In this document: positions 8,927 through 18,612 of the stretch, piece after piece
Numbering within the stretch: the first letter of the stretch is position 1
Layout of the letters: each line of letters opens with the position of its first letter
Origin: an uncultured Loktanella sp.
GTDB lineage: Bacteria > Pseudomonadota > Alphaproteobacteria > Rhodobacterales > Rhodobacteraceae
NCBI GenBank assembly: GCA_937132065.1
Contig: CAKZNT010000086.1
Location: 1-64,000, forward strand
DNA length: 64,000 bases
Direction: 5' to 3'
The notes under the pieces: generated by a model
Database searches by the model: none
What the model was told of the DNA's origin: nothing
What the model saw: only the letters and a program-made list of their open reading frames with translations
Translations under genes and position numbers: made by a program

Positions 8927-10366
8927 ATGTATATCGGCCTTGATCTTGGCACGTCCGGCCTTAAGGCGATCCTGATTGATGATGCACAGGCGATTGTGGC
9001 CGAAGCCGCGGCGCCGCTTGACGTGTCGCGCCCGCACCCTGCGTGGTCGGAGCAAGCGCCTGCGGACTGGATCGCGGCGGCAGAGATTGTGATGGCCGCG
9101 CTGGCGGCACAAAGTCCGTTGGACGGGGTCAAAGGCATCGGCCTTTCGGGGCATATGCATGGTGCGACGCTTGTCGATGCGGACGGCACGGTTTTGCGCC
9201 CCTGCATGTTGTGGAACGATACCCGTTCGGCAGCACAAGCGGGCGCAATGGATGCGGACCCTGCGTTTCGCGAGATCACGGGCAACATCGTCTTTCCCGG
9301 ATTTACCGCGCCAAAGGTAGACTGGGTCCGCGAGAACGAGCCTGCCGTCTTTGACAGGATTGCAAAGGTATTGCTGCCCAAGGACTATCTGCGGTTCTGG
9401 CTGACGGGTGAGGCCGTGGCGGAGATGTCGGACGCTGCGGGCACGAGTTGGCTGGACACAAGCGCGCGCGACTGGTCGGATCCGCTTTTGGCAAAGTGCG
9501 GCTTGTCGCGCGAACAAATGCCGCGTCTGGTCGAGGGGTCAGAGGTTTCGGGCGTTTTGCGCGATGATCTGGCGAACCGCTGGGGGCTGCGGCGCGGCGT
9601 TGTGATTGCGGGCGGCGGGGGCGATAATGCGGCCAGTGCCGTTGGTGTCGGCGTTGTGAAAGCGGGCGATGCCTTTGTGTCGCTGGGCACGTCGGGCGTC
9701 TTGTTTGCCACCACGGATGCCTACCAACCCGACCCTGCAACTGCGGTTCATACGTTTTGCCATGCGCTGCCGCATACGTGGCATCAGATGGGTGTCATCC
9801 TTGCCGCGGCTGATGCGCTGAATTGGTTTGCCAAGACAGTGGGGCAGGACGCAAAGGCGCTGACGGGGGCATTGGGCGCGTTGCAAGCCCCAAGCCGCGC
9901 GATGTTCCTGCCTTTTCTGGGCGGTGAGCGCACCCCGCACAACGATGCGTCGATCCGTGGTGCGTTCCTGCATCTGGAACACGGCGACGACACCAAAGCG
10001 TTGACCCGCGCTGTGCTTGAGGGGGTGACCCATGCCTTTGTCGACAACTTTGACGCGCTCAGGTCGACGGGCACGCAGTTCAACCGCTTGATCGGGGTCG
10101 GGGGCGGCACGAAATCGGATTACTGGGTGCGCGCGATCGCGACTGCCTTGGATATGCCTGTGGAGTTGCCCGTTGCGGGTGATTTTGGCGGCGCATTTGG
10201 GGCCGCGCGTTTGGGCCTGATGGCCGCGAACGGCGTGGGCGCCGAGGTGGCCACACCGCCAACAATCGCAAGGGTCATTGAACCCGATACGACCTTAACA
10301 AGCGCCTTTCGGGACGCTCACGCAAGATACCGCGCCAGCTATCGCGCACTAAAGGACTTAACATGA
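8927..10366 (+). CDS. xylB: Xylulokinase
   Basis: The 479-residue FGGY-family kinase has an N-terminal phosphate-binding loop ([15 protein letters not shown]) and [24 protein letters not shown] and GGGTKSDYW in the C-terminal domain, all typical of xylulokinase. It phosphorylates D-xylulose made by XylA to xylulose 5-phosphate for the pentose phosphate pathway. It overlaps xylA by 4 bases (ATGA). Confidence 0.94.
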   Translation: MYIGLDLGTSGLKAILIDDAQAIVAEAAAPLDVSRPHPAWSEQAPADWIAAAEIVMAALAAQSPLDGVKGIGLSGHMHGATLVDADGTVLRPCMLWNDTRSAAQAGAMDADPAFREITGNIVFPGFTAPKVDWVRENEPAVFDRIAKVLLPKDYLRFWLTGEAVAEMSDAAGTSWLDTSARDWSDPLLAKCGLSREQMPRLVEGSEVSGVLRDDLANRWGLRRGVVIAGGGGDNAASAVGVGVVKAGDAFVSLGTSGVLFATTDAYQPDPATAVHTFCHALPHTWHQMGVILAAADALNWFAKTVGQDAKALTGALGALQAPSRAMFLPFLGGERTPHNDASIRGAFLHLEHGDDTKALTRAVLEGVTHAFVDNFDALRSTGTQFNRLIGVGGGTKSDYWVRAIATALDMPVELPVAGDFGGAFGAARLGLMAANGVGAEVATPPTIARVIEPDTTLTSAFRDAHARYRASYRALKDLT

Positions 10367-11664
10367 CCGACTTTTTCAAAGGCATCGCGCCGATTAAATT
10401 TGAAGGCCCGCAGTCGCAGAGTGACTTTGCGTTTCGCCACTACAATGCGGATGAGATGGTGATGGGCAAGCCGATGCACGCGCATTTACGCTTTGCTGCC
10501 GCCTATTGGCATTCGTTTGCTTGGCCCGGTGGTGATCCGTTTGGCGGCCAGACATTCGAGCGCCCGTGGTTTGGCGACACGATGGAGCTGGCCAAGATGA
10601 AGGCCGATGTTGCCTTCGAGATGTTCCAGATTTTGGGTGTGCCGTATTACTGTTTTCACGATGCGGATGTGCGCCCCGAGGGCGCGGATTTTGCCGGGAA
10701 CACCCGCAATCTGGACGAGATTGTTGATTACTTTGCTGCCAAACAGGCCGACACGGGCGTCAAGTTGCTCTGGGGCACGGCCAACCTGTTTTCGCACCGC
10801 CGTTTCATGTCGGGTGCGGCGACGAACCCCGATCCAGACGTGTTTGCATTCTCTGCGGCCACGATCAAAACCTGCATGGATGCCACGCAGAAGCTGGGCG
10901 GTGAGAACTATGTTTTGTGGGGCGGGCGCGAGGGTTACGAGACGCTCTTGAACACGGATATGGGCCGCGAACGCCGTCAGGCGGGCCGCATGTTGCAGAT
11001 GGTTGTCGATTACAAACACAAGATCGGTTTCAAGGGCGCGATCCTGATCGAACCGAAGCCACAAGAGCCGACAAAGCATCAGTATGACTATGATGTTGCC
11101 ACTGTTTACGGGTTCTTGAAGGAATACGGGCTTGAGGGCGAGGTGCAGATGAACATCGAGCAGGGCCATGCGATTTTGGCCGGCCATTCGTTTGAACACG
11201 AGCTGGCGATGGCGCGCGAATTGGGCATTTTTGGGTCCATTGATATGAACCGCAACGATTACCAGTCCGGCTGGGACACGGACCAGTTTCCTAACAATGT
11301 CCCCGAAATGGCGCTGGCCTATTACGAGGTTTTGCGCGCGGGCGGCTTTACAACGGGCGGCACGAACTTTGATGCGAAGCTGCGCCGTCAGTCCTTGGAT
11401 GCCGAAGACCTGATCTTGGCCCATGTCGGTGCGATGGATGCCTGTGCGGCGGGCCTGAAGGCGGCGGCTGCGATGTTGACGGATGGCAAGTTGGAAGCGG
11501 CGCGTGATGCGCGATATGCAGGTTGGGACGCCCCAGACGGGCAGGCGCTTATGGCTTCGGATCTGGATGCGATCACGGCGAGGGTTTTGGCCGATGGCAC
11601 GAACCCGCAACCCAAATCGGGACGTCAAGAGCGCCTTGAGAACCTCGTGAACAGGTATCTGTAA
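10363..11664 (+). CDS. xylA: Xylose isomerase
   Basis: The 433-residue class II xylose isomerase is of typical length. Family signatures are [10 protein letters not shown] (catalytic His region), [16 protein letters not shown] (metal ligand region), [18 protein letters not shown] (KPKP segment with a metal-binding Glu) and [18 protein letters not shown]. It converts D-xylose to D-xylulose in the cytoplasm. It is the last gene of xylFHGBA, so this operon encodes import and the full conversion of xylose to xylulose 5-phosphate. Confidence 0.95.
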   Translation: MTDFFKGIAPIKFEGPQSQSDFAFRHYNADEMVMGKPMHAHLRFAAAYWHSFAWPGGDPFGGQTFERPWFGDTMELAKMKADVAFEMFQILGVPYYCFHDADVRPEGADFAGNTRNLDEIVDYFAAKQADTGVKLLWGTANLFSHRRFMSGAATNPDPDVFAFSAATIKTCMDATQKLGGENYVLWGGREGYETLLNTDMGRERRQAGRMLQMVVDYKHKIGFKGAILIEPKPQEPTKHQYDYDVATVYGFLKEYGLEGEVQMNIEQGHAILAGHSFEHELAMARELGIFGSIDMNRNDYQSGWDTDQFPNNVPEMALAYYEVLRAGGFTTGGTNFDAKLRRQSLDAEDLILAHVGAMDACAAGLKAAAAMLTDGKLEAARDARYAGWDAPDGQALMASDLDAITARVLADGTNPQPKSGRQERLENLVNRYL

Positions 11665-11727
11665 GGGGCTTGTGCCTTGGCCTGCGCCTTCTTACACGTC
11701 TGTTGTGAGGATTTTTAGGGGCAGGCC

Positions 11728-12705
11728 ATGATCACCCAAGACCAGTTTAACGCCGTTGTGACGCGTGCCAATCTGGCGCCGTCTATCCATAATGCGCAGC
11801 CTGCGCGCTGGCGGTTGCGGGGCGATGTGATCGAGGTTGCGGCCAGTCTAGCGGTGGTTTTACCTGCGGCTGACCCATCGGGCGCGGCCATTGGCTTGTC
11901 GTGTGGTGCGGCTGTCGAAGGCACGGTGCTTGCGCTAAGCGAGATCGGGTTTGGCGCGCAGGTTTCGGATGTCTGGGATGACGCGGATGTGCATTCATGG
12001 TCGGGCCACCGCATTGCTGCGCGCATCGCCGTCATAGGTGAGGGGCGCCTTGACCCGTTGGCGGCGCAATTGGCGCGCCGTTTTACGTGGCGGGGTGTGT
12101 TTATGGATGCCCCTGTGCGCCTGTTTGGGTGGACCCGAGAGGACTGCGCACTTGTCATGGATACGCCAACCCGCAATTGGATAGCAGGGCTGAATGACGC
12201 GGCCAGCTTGGGCATTTTGCGCAATCGCGCGTTTCGCCAAGAGTTGCTCGGTTGGATGCGTCTGGAACGCAAGCACCCGCGCACCCCTTATGACGGGCTG
12301 TCGCTTGCGGCGCTGCGCATTGATCGCAATATCGCTAAAAAGGTGCGGCTCGGATTTGGACCGATGTGGTCGCTGCTGGATATGTTCGGGCGCACCAAGC
12401 TGCTGACGGCGGAGGCGGAGGTCACGATGACCGCGCCGGTATTGGCCTGCTTTCATCGCCCTGCCGCCGAAAGTGCGATAGACACGGGCCGCGCCTATTT
12501 GCGGTTCTGCCTTGAGGTGGCACAATTGGACATGGCCGCATGGCCAATGGCTGCGTTGACTGATGATGTGCAGGCTGCACAACAGATCAAGGAGCATCTG
12601 GGGATCGGTGCTGATCGCAAACTGGTGCAAGTGTTGCGGATCGGTGTGCCGACGGGGGAGCAGACGCCGCGTGCGCGGCGCCCACTGGCCGAATTGATCA
12701 CTTAG
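11728..12705 (+). CDS. Nitroreductase-fold protein (Acg-like)
   Basis: The 325-residue protein begins with RANLAPSIHNAQPARWRLRGD, the FMN-binding start of nitroreductase-like proteins such as mycobacterial Acg and its bacterial relatives. A second half containing AARIAVIGEG and CFHRPAAESAIDTGRAYLRFCLEVAQLDMAAWP resembles the split nitroreductase fold. The substrate is unknown. A GGGGCAGG site precedes the ATG. The gene converges on the flavin reductase gene and overlaps its end by 4 bases; the pairing of two flavin proteins may be meaningful. Confidence 0.65.
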   Translation: MITQDQFNAVVTRANLAPSIHNAQPARWRLRGDVIEVAASLAVVLPAADPSGAAIGLSCGAAVEGTVLALSEIGFGAQVSDVWDDADVHSWSGHRIAARIAVIGEGRLDPLAAQLARRFTWRGVFMDAPVRLFGWTREDCALVMDTPTRNWIAGLNDAASLGILRNRAFRQELLGWMRLERKHPRTPYDGLSLAALRIDRNIAKKVRLGFGPMWSLLDMFGRTKLLTAEAEVTMTAPVLACFHRPAAESAIDTGRAYLRFCLEVAQLDMAAWPMAALTDDVQAAQQIKEHLGIGADRKLVQVLRIGVPTGEQTPRARRPLAELIT

Positions 12706-13208
12706 CTTTCGTGAAACGCGCCGTATTTGCTGCCGTGGAACACAAGCGGGTCGCCGCCGTGGTGATGTGCCTTGGTCACGCGCCCGATGATGATCGCGTG
12801 ATCGCCCGCATCGTGGGTGGCTTCGAGGTTACATTCAAACGTTGCAAGGGCCCCTTCGATAATCGGCATGCCGCAATGTGAAAGGTGCGTGGGCACTTTG
12901 CTAATCGCGGTTTTTGAATCGAGGATCATCTTGCAGATGTCGTATTGATCAGCGCCCAGCACATGAACGGCAAAGCGGCGCGAGCCGTGGAAATGCTCAT
13001 AGCGGTGCGAGGATTTTGCAGGCGACCAAAGCACGAGTGGCGGGTCAAGCGAGACCGACGCAAAGCTGTTGGCGACCATCGCAATCGGGCCATCAGGGCT
13101 ATCGGTTGTGACGACTGTAACGCCTGTCACAAAGCTACCGAGGGCAGCGCGGAAACTATCGGCGTCTGTGGACGGGTCAAAAGCGGGAGTAGGGTGGGCG
13201 TCCGTCAT
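12702..13208 (-). CDS. Flavin reductase family protein (FMN-binding split barrel)
   Basis: The protein of about 168 residues has the flavin reductase-like signature FRAALGSFVTGVTVVTT, MVANSFASVSLDPPLVLWSPAKSSHRYEHF and a C-terminal GGDPLVFHGSKYGAF. The family supplies reduced FMN or FAD to two-component monooxygenases (HpaC-type). The start at 13208 is chosen because AGGAG lies about 9 bases upstream; a longer frame from 13271 lacks this. No monooxygenase component lies next to it, so the partner is unknown. Confidence 0.85.
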   Translation of the reverse strand: MTDAHPTPAFDPSTDADSFRAALGSFVTGVTVVTTDSPDGPIAMVANSFASVSLDPPLVLWSPAKSSHRYEHFHGSRRFAVHVLGADQYDICKMILDSKTAISKVPTHLSHCGMPIIEGALATFECNLEATHDAGDHAIIIGRVTKAHHHGGDPLVFHGSKYGAFHES

Positions 13209-13304
13209 GGCTGTGCGTCTCCTTGAATTGCAGCGGTTAACCCACGTTATACGCATCTGCCCCCGCCGCAATCGGTTTTCAGGGGGGCAGGTGGTATTTC
13301 AACC

Positions 13305-13784
13305 TTAGGTGTGCAGGTCGGGAAAGACATTTGTGCGTTTCACCACGCCGTAGACAAAGCTGGAGTCAATCGAGTTGATCCCGCCGATGGGGTGCAAACG
13401 TTCGCGCACAAACCGTTCGTAATCTTCGAGATCACTTACAACGACCCGTAACAGGTAATCGGATTGCCCTGTCATCATGAAGCAGGCCAAGACCTCTGGT
13501 GTATCGCGCATTTTGCTCTCGAAGCGCACGATGTTGTCTTTGATATGCTTGTCGAGTTTGATTTGCACCATGGCCTCGACGGGCAGCCCGTAGGCCTTGG
13601 CGTCGACACTGGCGCTATAGCCCGTGATGATGTGGTTGGCCTCCAGAATGCGAATGCGCCGCAAGCAGGGCGAGGGCGACAGGTTGACCGCCGCAGCAAG
13701 ATCGAGATTCGTCATGCGCCCGTCGCGCTGTAGCGCGCGCAGTATCTTGCGATCTGTGGCATCTATTTTGTCAATTGTTGGCAT
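13305..13784 (-). CDS. mdeR: Lrp/AsnC-family regulator of methionine catabolism
   Basis: The 159-residue protein has an N-terminal helix-turn-helix (DRKILRALQRDGRMTNLDLAAAVNLSPSPCLRRIRILE) and a C-terminal RAM ligand-binding domain (VLACFMMTGQSDYLLRVVV). It is divergent from a methionine gamma-lyase gene, which matches Pseudomonas putida, where the Lrp-like MdeR activates mdeAB. The symbol is given by that synteny. The AT-rich intergenic region is the likely binding site. Confidence 0.8.
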   Translation of the reverse strand: MPTIDKIDATDRKILRALQRDGRMTNLDLAAAVNLSPSPCLRRIRILEANHIITGYSASVDAKAYGLPVEAMVQIKLDKHIKDNIVRFESKMRDTPEVLACFMMTGQSDYLLRVVVSDLEDYERFVRERLHPIGGINSIDSSFVYGVVKRTNVFPDLHT

Positions 13785-13880
13785 AATATTCTATTATTTG
13801 TTGCATTTGAGGATAATATAGCAATTAAAAACCTGACGTCCTAGCGAATAATGACCCCAGTTCTGAACAGGGGAAATGGC
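13785..13880. promoter_or_regulatory. AT-rich divergent promoter between Lrp regulator and methionine gamma-lyase
   Basis: The 96-bp gap is strongly AT-rich, with imperfect dyads around ATAATATTCTATTAT (13784-13798) and a second ATAATATA block near 13812. Lrp-family proteins bind degenerate AT-rich palindromes, so this is the probable shared operator. I see no riboswitch-like structure. Assignment is inference. Confidence 0.45.
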
Positions 13881-15083
13881 ATGGACAGCACCAAATTCGA
13901 CTTTTCGACCCGCGCAATTCATCATGGGTATGAACCGGGCAATGAACAGGGATCGTTGAACCCGCCGATCTATTTGACCTCGACCTTTGCGTTTGACACC
14001 GCAGAGGAGGGCGGCGAGATGTTTACCGGCGAGCGCGAGGGCCATTTTTATTCCCGCATTTCCAACCCCACGCTTGACCATCTGGAGCAGCGGATTGCGA
14101 GCCTAGAGGGCGCTGAGGCGGGGCTATGTGCGGCGTCGGGCATGGGCGCGATTACCTCAACCCTATGGTCGTTCCTGTCGGCGGGTGACGAGATCATTGC
14201 CGACAAGACCCTTTATGGCTGCACATTTGCGTTTATGGCCCACGGCTTGCCCCGTTTTGGTGTTAAGGTCACGTTGGTGGATTTCACCGACGCGGATAAC
14301 CTGGCGGCTGCGATTTCGGATCAGACCAAGGTTGTCTATTTTGAAACCCCCGCGAACCCGAACAACCGCTTGGTTGATATCGCGGCTGTGTCAGAGATTG
14401 CCCACAGCGTTGGCGCGAAGGTTATCGTGGACAACACATATGCGACCCCTGTGATTACCCGCCCGATTGCGCATGGCGCGGACATCGTTGTTCATTCTGC
14501 CACCAAGTTTCTGAGCGGCCACGGCGATGTGATCGCGGGTCTGATCGTTGGCTCCAAGGAGGATATGACCCATGTGCGCCTTGTTGGTCTCAAGGACATG
14601 ACGGGGGCTGTCATGTCTCCGTTAACGGCGATGCTTTTGCTGCGGGGCATCAAGACGCTTGAGTTGCGCGTTGCCCGCCATTGCGAGTCCGCAGGCAAGG
14701 TTGCCGCATTCCTAGAGGCGCATCCGGCGGTCAAGTCCGTGTCGTATCCCGGACTTGCAAGTTTTGCGCAAGCTGACCTTGCCCGCCGCCAGATGGCCAT
14801 GTTTGGTGGCATGATCCCGTTTGAGGTTGTGGGCGGCAAGGCGGGCGGTATCGCGATGATGAACCGTCTGAACCTGATTACCCGTGCTGTCAGTCTGGGA
14901 GATGCAGAGAGTCTGATCCAGCATCCAGCCAGCATGACCCACGCGACATATACCCGCGAAGAGCGTGAAAAGCACGGGATTGCCGAGGGTCTTGTGCGTC
15001 TTTCGGTCGGGCTTGAGGGCGTGCAGGATCTGATTGATGACCTGCAAACCGCCCTGAATGCCCACAACCAATTCGCGGCGTAA
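13881..15083 (+). CDS. mdeA: L-methionine gamma-lyase
   Basis: The protein of about 400 residues is a PLP enzyme of the Cys/Met metabolism family. Key segments are the N-terminal TRAIHHGYEP, the tetramer loop SRISNPTLDHLEQRIASLEGAEAGLCAASGMGAI, the active-site tyrosine/glycine region KTLYGCTFAF (a cysteine follows Gly, as in methionine gamma-lyase), and the PLP lysine in VVHSATKFLSGHGD. It splits methionine to methanethiol, ammonia and 2-oxobutyrate. The start at 13881 (MDSTKFDFSTRAIH) fits the family and follows AGGGGAA. The next gene encodes an E1 able to use 2-oxobutyrate in the known mdeAB pair. Confidence 0.88.
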   Translation: MDSTKFDFSTRAIHHGYEPGNEQGSLNPPIYLTSTFAFDTAEEGGEMFTGEREGHFYSRISNPTLDHLEQRIASLEGAEAGLCAASGMGAITSTLWSFLSAGDEIIADKTLYGCTFAFMAHGLPRFGVKVTLVDFTDADNLAAAISDQTKVVYFETPANPNNRLVDIAAVSEIAHSVGAKVIVDNTYATPVITRPIAHGADIVVHSATKFLSGHGDVIAGLIVGSKEDMTHVRLVGLKDMTGAVMSPLTAMLLLRGIKTLELRVARHCESAGKVAAFLEAHPAVKSVSYPGLASFAQADLARRQMAMFGGMIPFEVVGGKAGGIAMMNRLNLITRAVSLGDAESLIQHPASMTHATYTREEREKHGIAEGLVRLSVGLEGVQDLIDDLQTALNAHNQFAA

Positions 15084-15117
15084 TCCGCAATACCAACCCC
15101 AAAGAGGGAAGCCCGCC

Positions 15118-17499
15118 ATGACACTGACTGATCCTGCCCAGCTGAAAATCATCGAACAGCGATTGTTGTGGCTTTCCCATTGGATGATCCATAACGCCAA
15201 CCATCTTCGCCCGAAGGTGGACGGGATCAAGGTTGGCGGGCATCAGGCCTCATCGGCGTCGATGGTGTCCATCATGACGGCGCTCTACTTTAGTGCGCTG
15301 CGCCCCGAGGATCGTGTCGCGGTAAAGCCGCACGCCTCGCCCGTTTTCCATGCGATCCAGTATTTGATGGGCAACCAGACCCGCGAAAAGATGGAGAACT
15401 TTCGTGGATTCCAAGGGGTGCAGAGTTACCCGAGCCGCACCAAAGATATTGACGATGTTGACTTCTCGACGGGGTCGGTCGGACTTGGCGTGGCGATCAC
15501 ATCGTTCGCGTCCATCGTGCAGGATTATATTGCCGCGAAAAGCTGGGGCGATGATATCCCGCTTGGCCGCATGGTCGCCCTTGTTGGTGATGCGGAACTG
15601 GACGAGGGCAATATTTACGAAGCCCTGCAAGAGGGTTGGAAGAACGATCTGCGCAATACGTGGTGGATTATTGACTATAACCGTCAGTCGCTTGACGGGG
15701 TAGTGCGCGAAGGCTTGTTCCAGCGGATCGAGCAAATATTCGATGCGTTTGGTTGGGATGTGGTCAAGGTCAAATATGGCGCTTTGCAGCGCGCGGCCTT
15801 TGAGGAGAAGGGCGGTGATCGACTGCGCGACTGGATCGACAACTGCCCGAACCAATTATACGCGGCTCTCACGTTTATGGGCGGTGCGGTTTGGCGCGAA
15901 AGGCTGCTTGATGCGCTGGGTGATCAAGGAGATGTGACCCGCTTGATCGCGGCGCGCACAGATGCGCAGCTGGCGGCGTTGATGGAGAACCTTGGCGGCA
16001 ATTGCGTGCAAACAATGGCCGAGACATTTGCCGCAATTGATCACGACCGCCCCGTCTGTTTCCTTGCCTATACGGTCAAAGGCTGGGGCACGCCGATTGC
16101 AGGGCACAAGGACAACCACGGTGGCTTGATGAACAAGACACAGATGGCCGCGTGGCAAGCCCATATGGGTGTGCCAGAGGGCCAAGAATGGGAAAAGTTT
16201 GCAACTGTTGCCGACCCGGACGCCTTGCAGGCGACCCTTGATAGCGCCGCGTTCTTTGCCAAGGGCCGCCGTCGATATAACGATGATATGCTAGCGGTTC
16301 CTGCGATTGCGCTTAGTGCGGATCGCGAGATTTCAACGCAGATGGCATTTGGCAAAGTGCTAGATGATCTCTCGAAGGGCGACAGTGCGCTTGCTGCGCG
16401 GATCGTGACGATGTCCCCTGATGTGACTGGCACAACGAACCTTGGCCCGTGGGTCAATCGCCGCAAGCTGTTTGCGCGCACCCCGCAAGCCGATACGTTT
16501 ATGGACGAAAAAATTCCGTCGACGGCCAAATGGGAGTTTACCCCAGAGGGCCAGCATATCGAGTTGGGCATTGCAGAGATGAACCTGTTCTTGCTGCTTG
16601 GCGCGGCAGGGTTATCGCATTCGATCTTTGGCAAACGGGTGATCCCGATTGGCACGGTTTATGATCCGTTTGTGGCCCGTGGCTTGGACGCACTGAACTA
16701 TGCCTGCTATCAGGACGCGCGTTTTATGATCGTGGGCACTCCGTCTGGCGTGACGCTTGCGCCAGAAGGCGGGGCGCATCAATCAATCGGGTCACCCCTG
16801 ATCGGAATGAGCCAAGACGGGCTTGCCAGTTTCGAGCCAGCATTCGCCGACGAACTGGCCGTCATCATGCAATGGGCGTTCGCCTATTTGCAAAAGGACG
16901 GCGCTGGCGACCCTGACGAGCGCACATGGCTGCGCGATGAAACGGGTGGCTCTGTCTATTTGCGCCTGACGACCAATCCCATTGAACAAACGGGCAAACG
17001 GGTCGATGAGGACTTCAAACAAGGCGCGATTGACGGCGCCTATTGGTTGCGCAAACCGGGGCCGAACTGTGACGTGGTGATTGCCTATCAGGGGGCGGTG
17101 GCGCCAGAAGCAATCAAGGCCGCAGGGATCATCGCCGAAAGCCGCCGCGATGTCGGTGTGCTGGCTGTCACCTCCGCGGATCGCTTGAATGCGGGATGGA
17201 CTGCGGCGCAACGTGCCCGCTCTCGGGGGCAGAAAGGCGCGCAAAGCCATATTGAAACTTTGCTCGGGCAGGTGGCCACACATAGCAAGATTGTGACAGT
17301 GATCGACGGGCATCCTGCGACACTTGCGTGGCTTGGGTCTGTGGATGGGCATCAAACCATCCCGCTTGGCGTCGAGCATTTTGGCCAGACAGGCACGATT
17401 GCCGATCTATACGCCCACTTCGGCATTGATGCTGCGTCTATTGTCGCGAAGGTGGCGGGGCTAACTGATGGGCGCAACCGCTTTAGCGGTGTCCCCTAG
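15118..17499 (+). CDS. mdeB: Homodimeric 2-oxoacid dehydrogenase E1 / transketolase-like protein (probable 2-oxobutyrate dehydrogenase E1)
   Basis: The protein of about 793 residues uses thiamine diphosphate. It has a GHQASSASMVSIMTALYF substrate loop, the ThDP motif GDAELDEGNIYEAL followed by IIDYNRQSLDG, and a transketolase-like pyrimidine domain (ELGIAEMNLFLLLGAAGLS). Its length is close to AceE-type E1 but somewhat short. In P. putida mdeB, next to methionine gamma-lyase, encodes an E1 preferring 2-oxobutyrate. The same arrangement here supports oxidation of 2-oxobutyrate toward propionyl-CoA. E2 and E3 are not in the window. RBS AGAGGGA precedes the chosen start. Confidence 0.8.
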   Translation: MTLTDPAQLKIIEQRLLWLSHWMIHNANHLRPKVDGIKVGGHQASSASMVSIMTALYFSALRPEDRVAVKPHASPVFHAIQYLMGNQTREKMENFRGFQGVQSYPSRTKDIDDVDFSTGSVGLGVAITSFASIVQDYIAAKSWGDDIPLGRMVALVGDAELDEGNIYEALQEGWKNDLRNTWWIIDYNRQSLDGVVREGLFQRIEQIFDAFGWDVVKVKYGALQRAAFEEKGGDRLRDWIDNCPNQLYAALTFMGGAVWRERLLDALGDQGDVTRLIAARTDAQLAALMENLGGNCVQTMAETFAAIDHDRPVCFLAYTVKGWGTPIAGHKDNHGGLMNKTQMAAWQAHMGVPEGQEWEKFATVADPDALQATLDSAAFFAKGRRRYNDDMLAVPAIALSADREISTQMAFGKVLDDLSKGDSALAARIVTMSPDVTGTTNLGPWVNRRKLFARTPQADTFMDEKIPSTAKWEFTPEGQHIELGIAEMNLFLLLGAAGLSHSIFGKRVIPIGTVYDPFVARGLDALNYACYQDARFMIVGTPSGVTLAPEGGAHQSIGSPLIGMSQDGLASFEPAFADELAVIMQWAFAYLQKDGAGDPDERTWLRDETGGSVYLRLTTNPIEQTGKRVDEDFKQGAIDGAYWLRKPGPNCDVVIAYQGAVAPEAIKAAGIIAESRRDVGVLAVTSADRLNAGWTAAQRARSRGQKGAQSHIETLLGQVATHSKIVTVIDGHPATLAWLGSVDGHQTIPLGVEHFGQTGTIADLYAHFGIDAASIVAKVAGLTDGRNRFSGVP

Positions 17500-17583
17500 G
17501 GCGGCCATGAACATTGCTATTTTGCGATGCACCGCCATAGTAACGGTATTGATTTTGCAATTCCCCTTATGAGGTGAGATAAA

Positions 17584-18324
17584 ATGCCGGCAAACTCCGT
17601 TGTTTACAAAGATATTCTCGGGAAGAAAGTGCCGTTTTCGGACCTTTATGAACATCGCGACATTGATCCGCGCGCCAACCGTGAATTTGCGATGCAGTCC
17701 GCGATTGACACCTTTTATTTTGATACGTTCTTCATGCTGAAGATGAACAAGATTGAAGGTGATTATCTGGAGTTCGGGTCGGGCAGCAATGTCAGATCGT
17801 TTCGGTTCGCGCTTAAATACAATCGCTTAGAGGCATTTGGCGACCGCATGCTGTATTCGTTTGACAGCTTTGAAGGCCTCCCTGAACCTGTCGGAATTGA
17901 CACCCACGAACAGTGGAAGCAGGGCGCAATGGCCGTGTCGCTCGAGCAATTCACCGAAATTCTGGCGCAGTATGATGCGCATGCGGGCACTGACTATAAG
18001 ACCGTTAAGGGTTTTTACAACGACACGCTTGATGGAGCAAAACCAGCAGAGCGCGGGATCACGCGTGCTGCGTTTGTGCATATTGATTGCGATCTTTATG
18101 AATCGACGAAATCGGCTTTAAACTATGTGACCGACATTTTGCAGGACGGCGCAATTTTGTCGTTTGACGATTGGTTCTGCTTTAACGGTGATCCTGACAA
18201 GGGCGAACAGCGCGCGTTTCGCGAGTGGGCCGACCAGCATAAAGATGTGCTCGGATTTCTGCCTTATGCCAAGTTTGGCTGGCACGGGATGTCGTTCATT
18301 GTGCAGCGTCTTGATCAGAAGTGA
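17584..18324 (+). CDS. TylF/MycF-like class I SAM methyltransferase
   Basis: The 246-residue protein resembles macrocin O-methyltransferase-like proteins: YLEFGSGSNVRSFRFAL (SAM-binding glycine region), YSFDSFEGLPEP, FVHIDCDLYESTKSALNYV and ILSFDDWFCFNGDPDKGEQRAFREW (metal-binding acidic residues). Such enzymes methylate sugar hydroxyls, but many homologues have unknown substrates in surface polysaccharide or metabolite modification. A GAGGTGAGAT site precedes the ATG. It is the last ordinary gene before the island inserted in dusA. Confidence 0.75.
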   Translation: MPANSVVYKDILGKKVPFSDLYEHRDIDPRANREFAMQSAIDTFYFDTFFMLKMNKIEGDYLEFGSGSNVRSFRFALKYNRLEAFGDRMLYSFDSFEGLPEPVGIDTHEQWKQGAMAVSLEQFTEILAQYDAHAGTDYKTVKGFYNDTLDGAKPAERGITRAAFVHIDCDLYESTKSALNYVTDILQDGAILSFDDWFCFNGDPDKGEQRAFREWADQHKDVLGFLPYAKFGWHGMSFIVQRLDQK

Positions 18325-18432
18325 CCCAGATCCCGCATTGCCACAGAATGCCGTGAGCACCCGCCTATCGTTGTCGCTCTAAATCTGCATTAACTGCACT
18401 TACTGCGCAGCGCAAAGTGATGGGTTCGACAC

Positions 18433-18516
18433 GTGACAGAGAATAAGAGTTTCAATCTGGCCGAAAATGCCCGCCTATCCGTGGCCCCTATGATGGATGG
18501 GCCGGGTGTCCGCTGA
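18433..18516 (+). pseudogene. dusA: 5' fragment of dusA left at the island junction
   Basis: A 27-codon frame starting with GTG reads through NLAENARLSVAPMMD and then stops (GPGVR, TGA). The segment ARLSVAPMMD is identical to residues of the intact DusA encoded at 28247-29269. This is the original start of the chromosomal dusA, separated from the rest of the gene by about 9.8 kb of inserted DNA. Confidence 0.85.
18472..18497 (+). repeat. Left attachment site (attL core)
   Basis: These 26 bases match 28304-28329 with two mismatches. The longest identical blocks are CTATCCGTGGCCCC (18475-18488) and ATGATGGA (18490-18497). They lie in the dusA codons for RLSVAPMMD, the known target of dusA-type integrases. 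Confidence 0.85.
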
Positions 18517-18559
18517 AGAGTCTTATTTTGTTGACGTTGTGAACTTCGGCGGATTTTTT

Positions 18560-18577
18560 TAGCACTAAATGTAGCAG
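18560..18577 (+). repeat. Arm-type repeat near attL
   Basis: TAGCACTAAATGTAGCAG contains two TAGCA half-repeats. The spacing from GATGGATGGG in the core (18492) is 68 bp; at the middle site the equivalent spacing is 67 bp. The same motif, as GTGCTACAT, occurs near attR. These are probably integrase arm-binding sites. Confidence 0.6.
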
Positions 18578-18612
18578 CCGGAGAGAATTTCTGTTTGCGA
18601 CTGTTTCGACCC

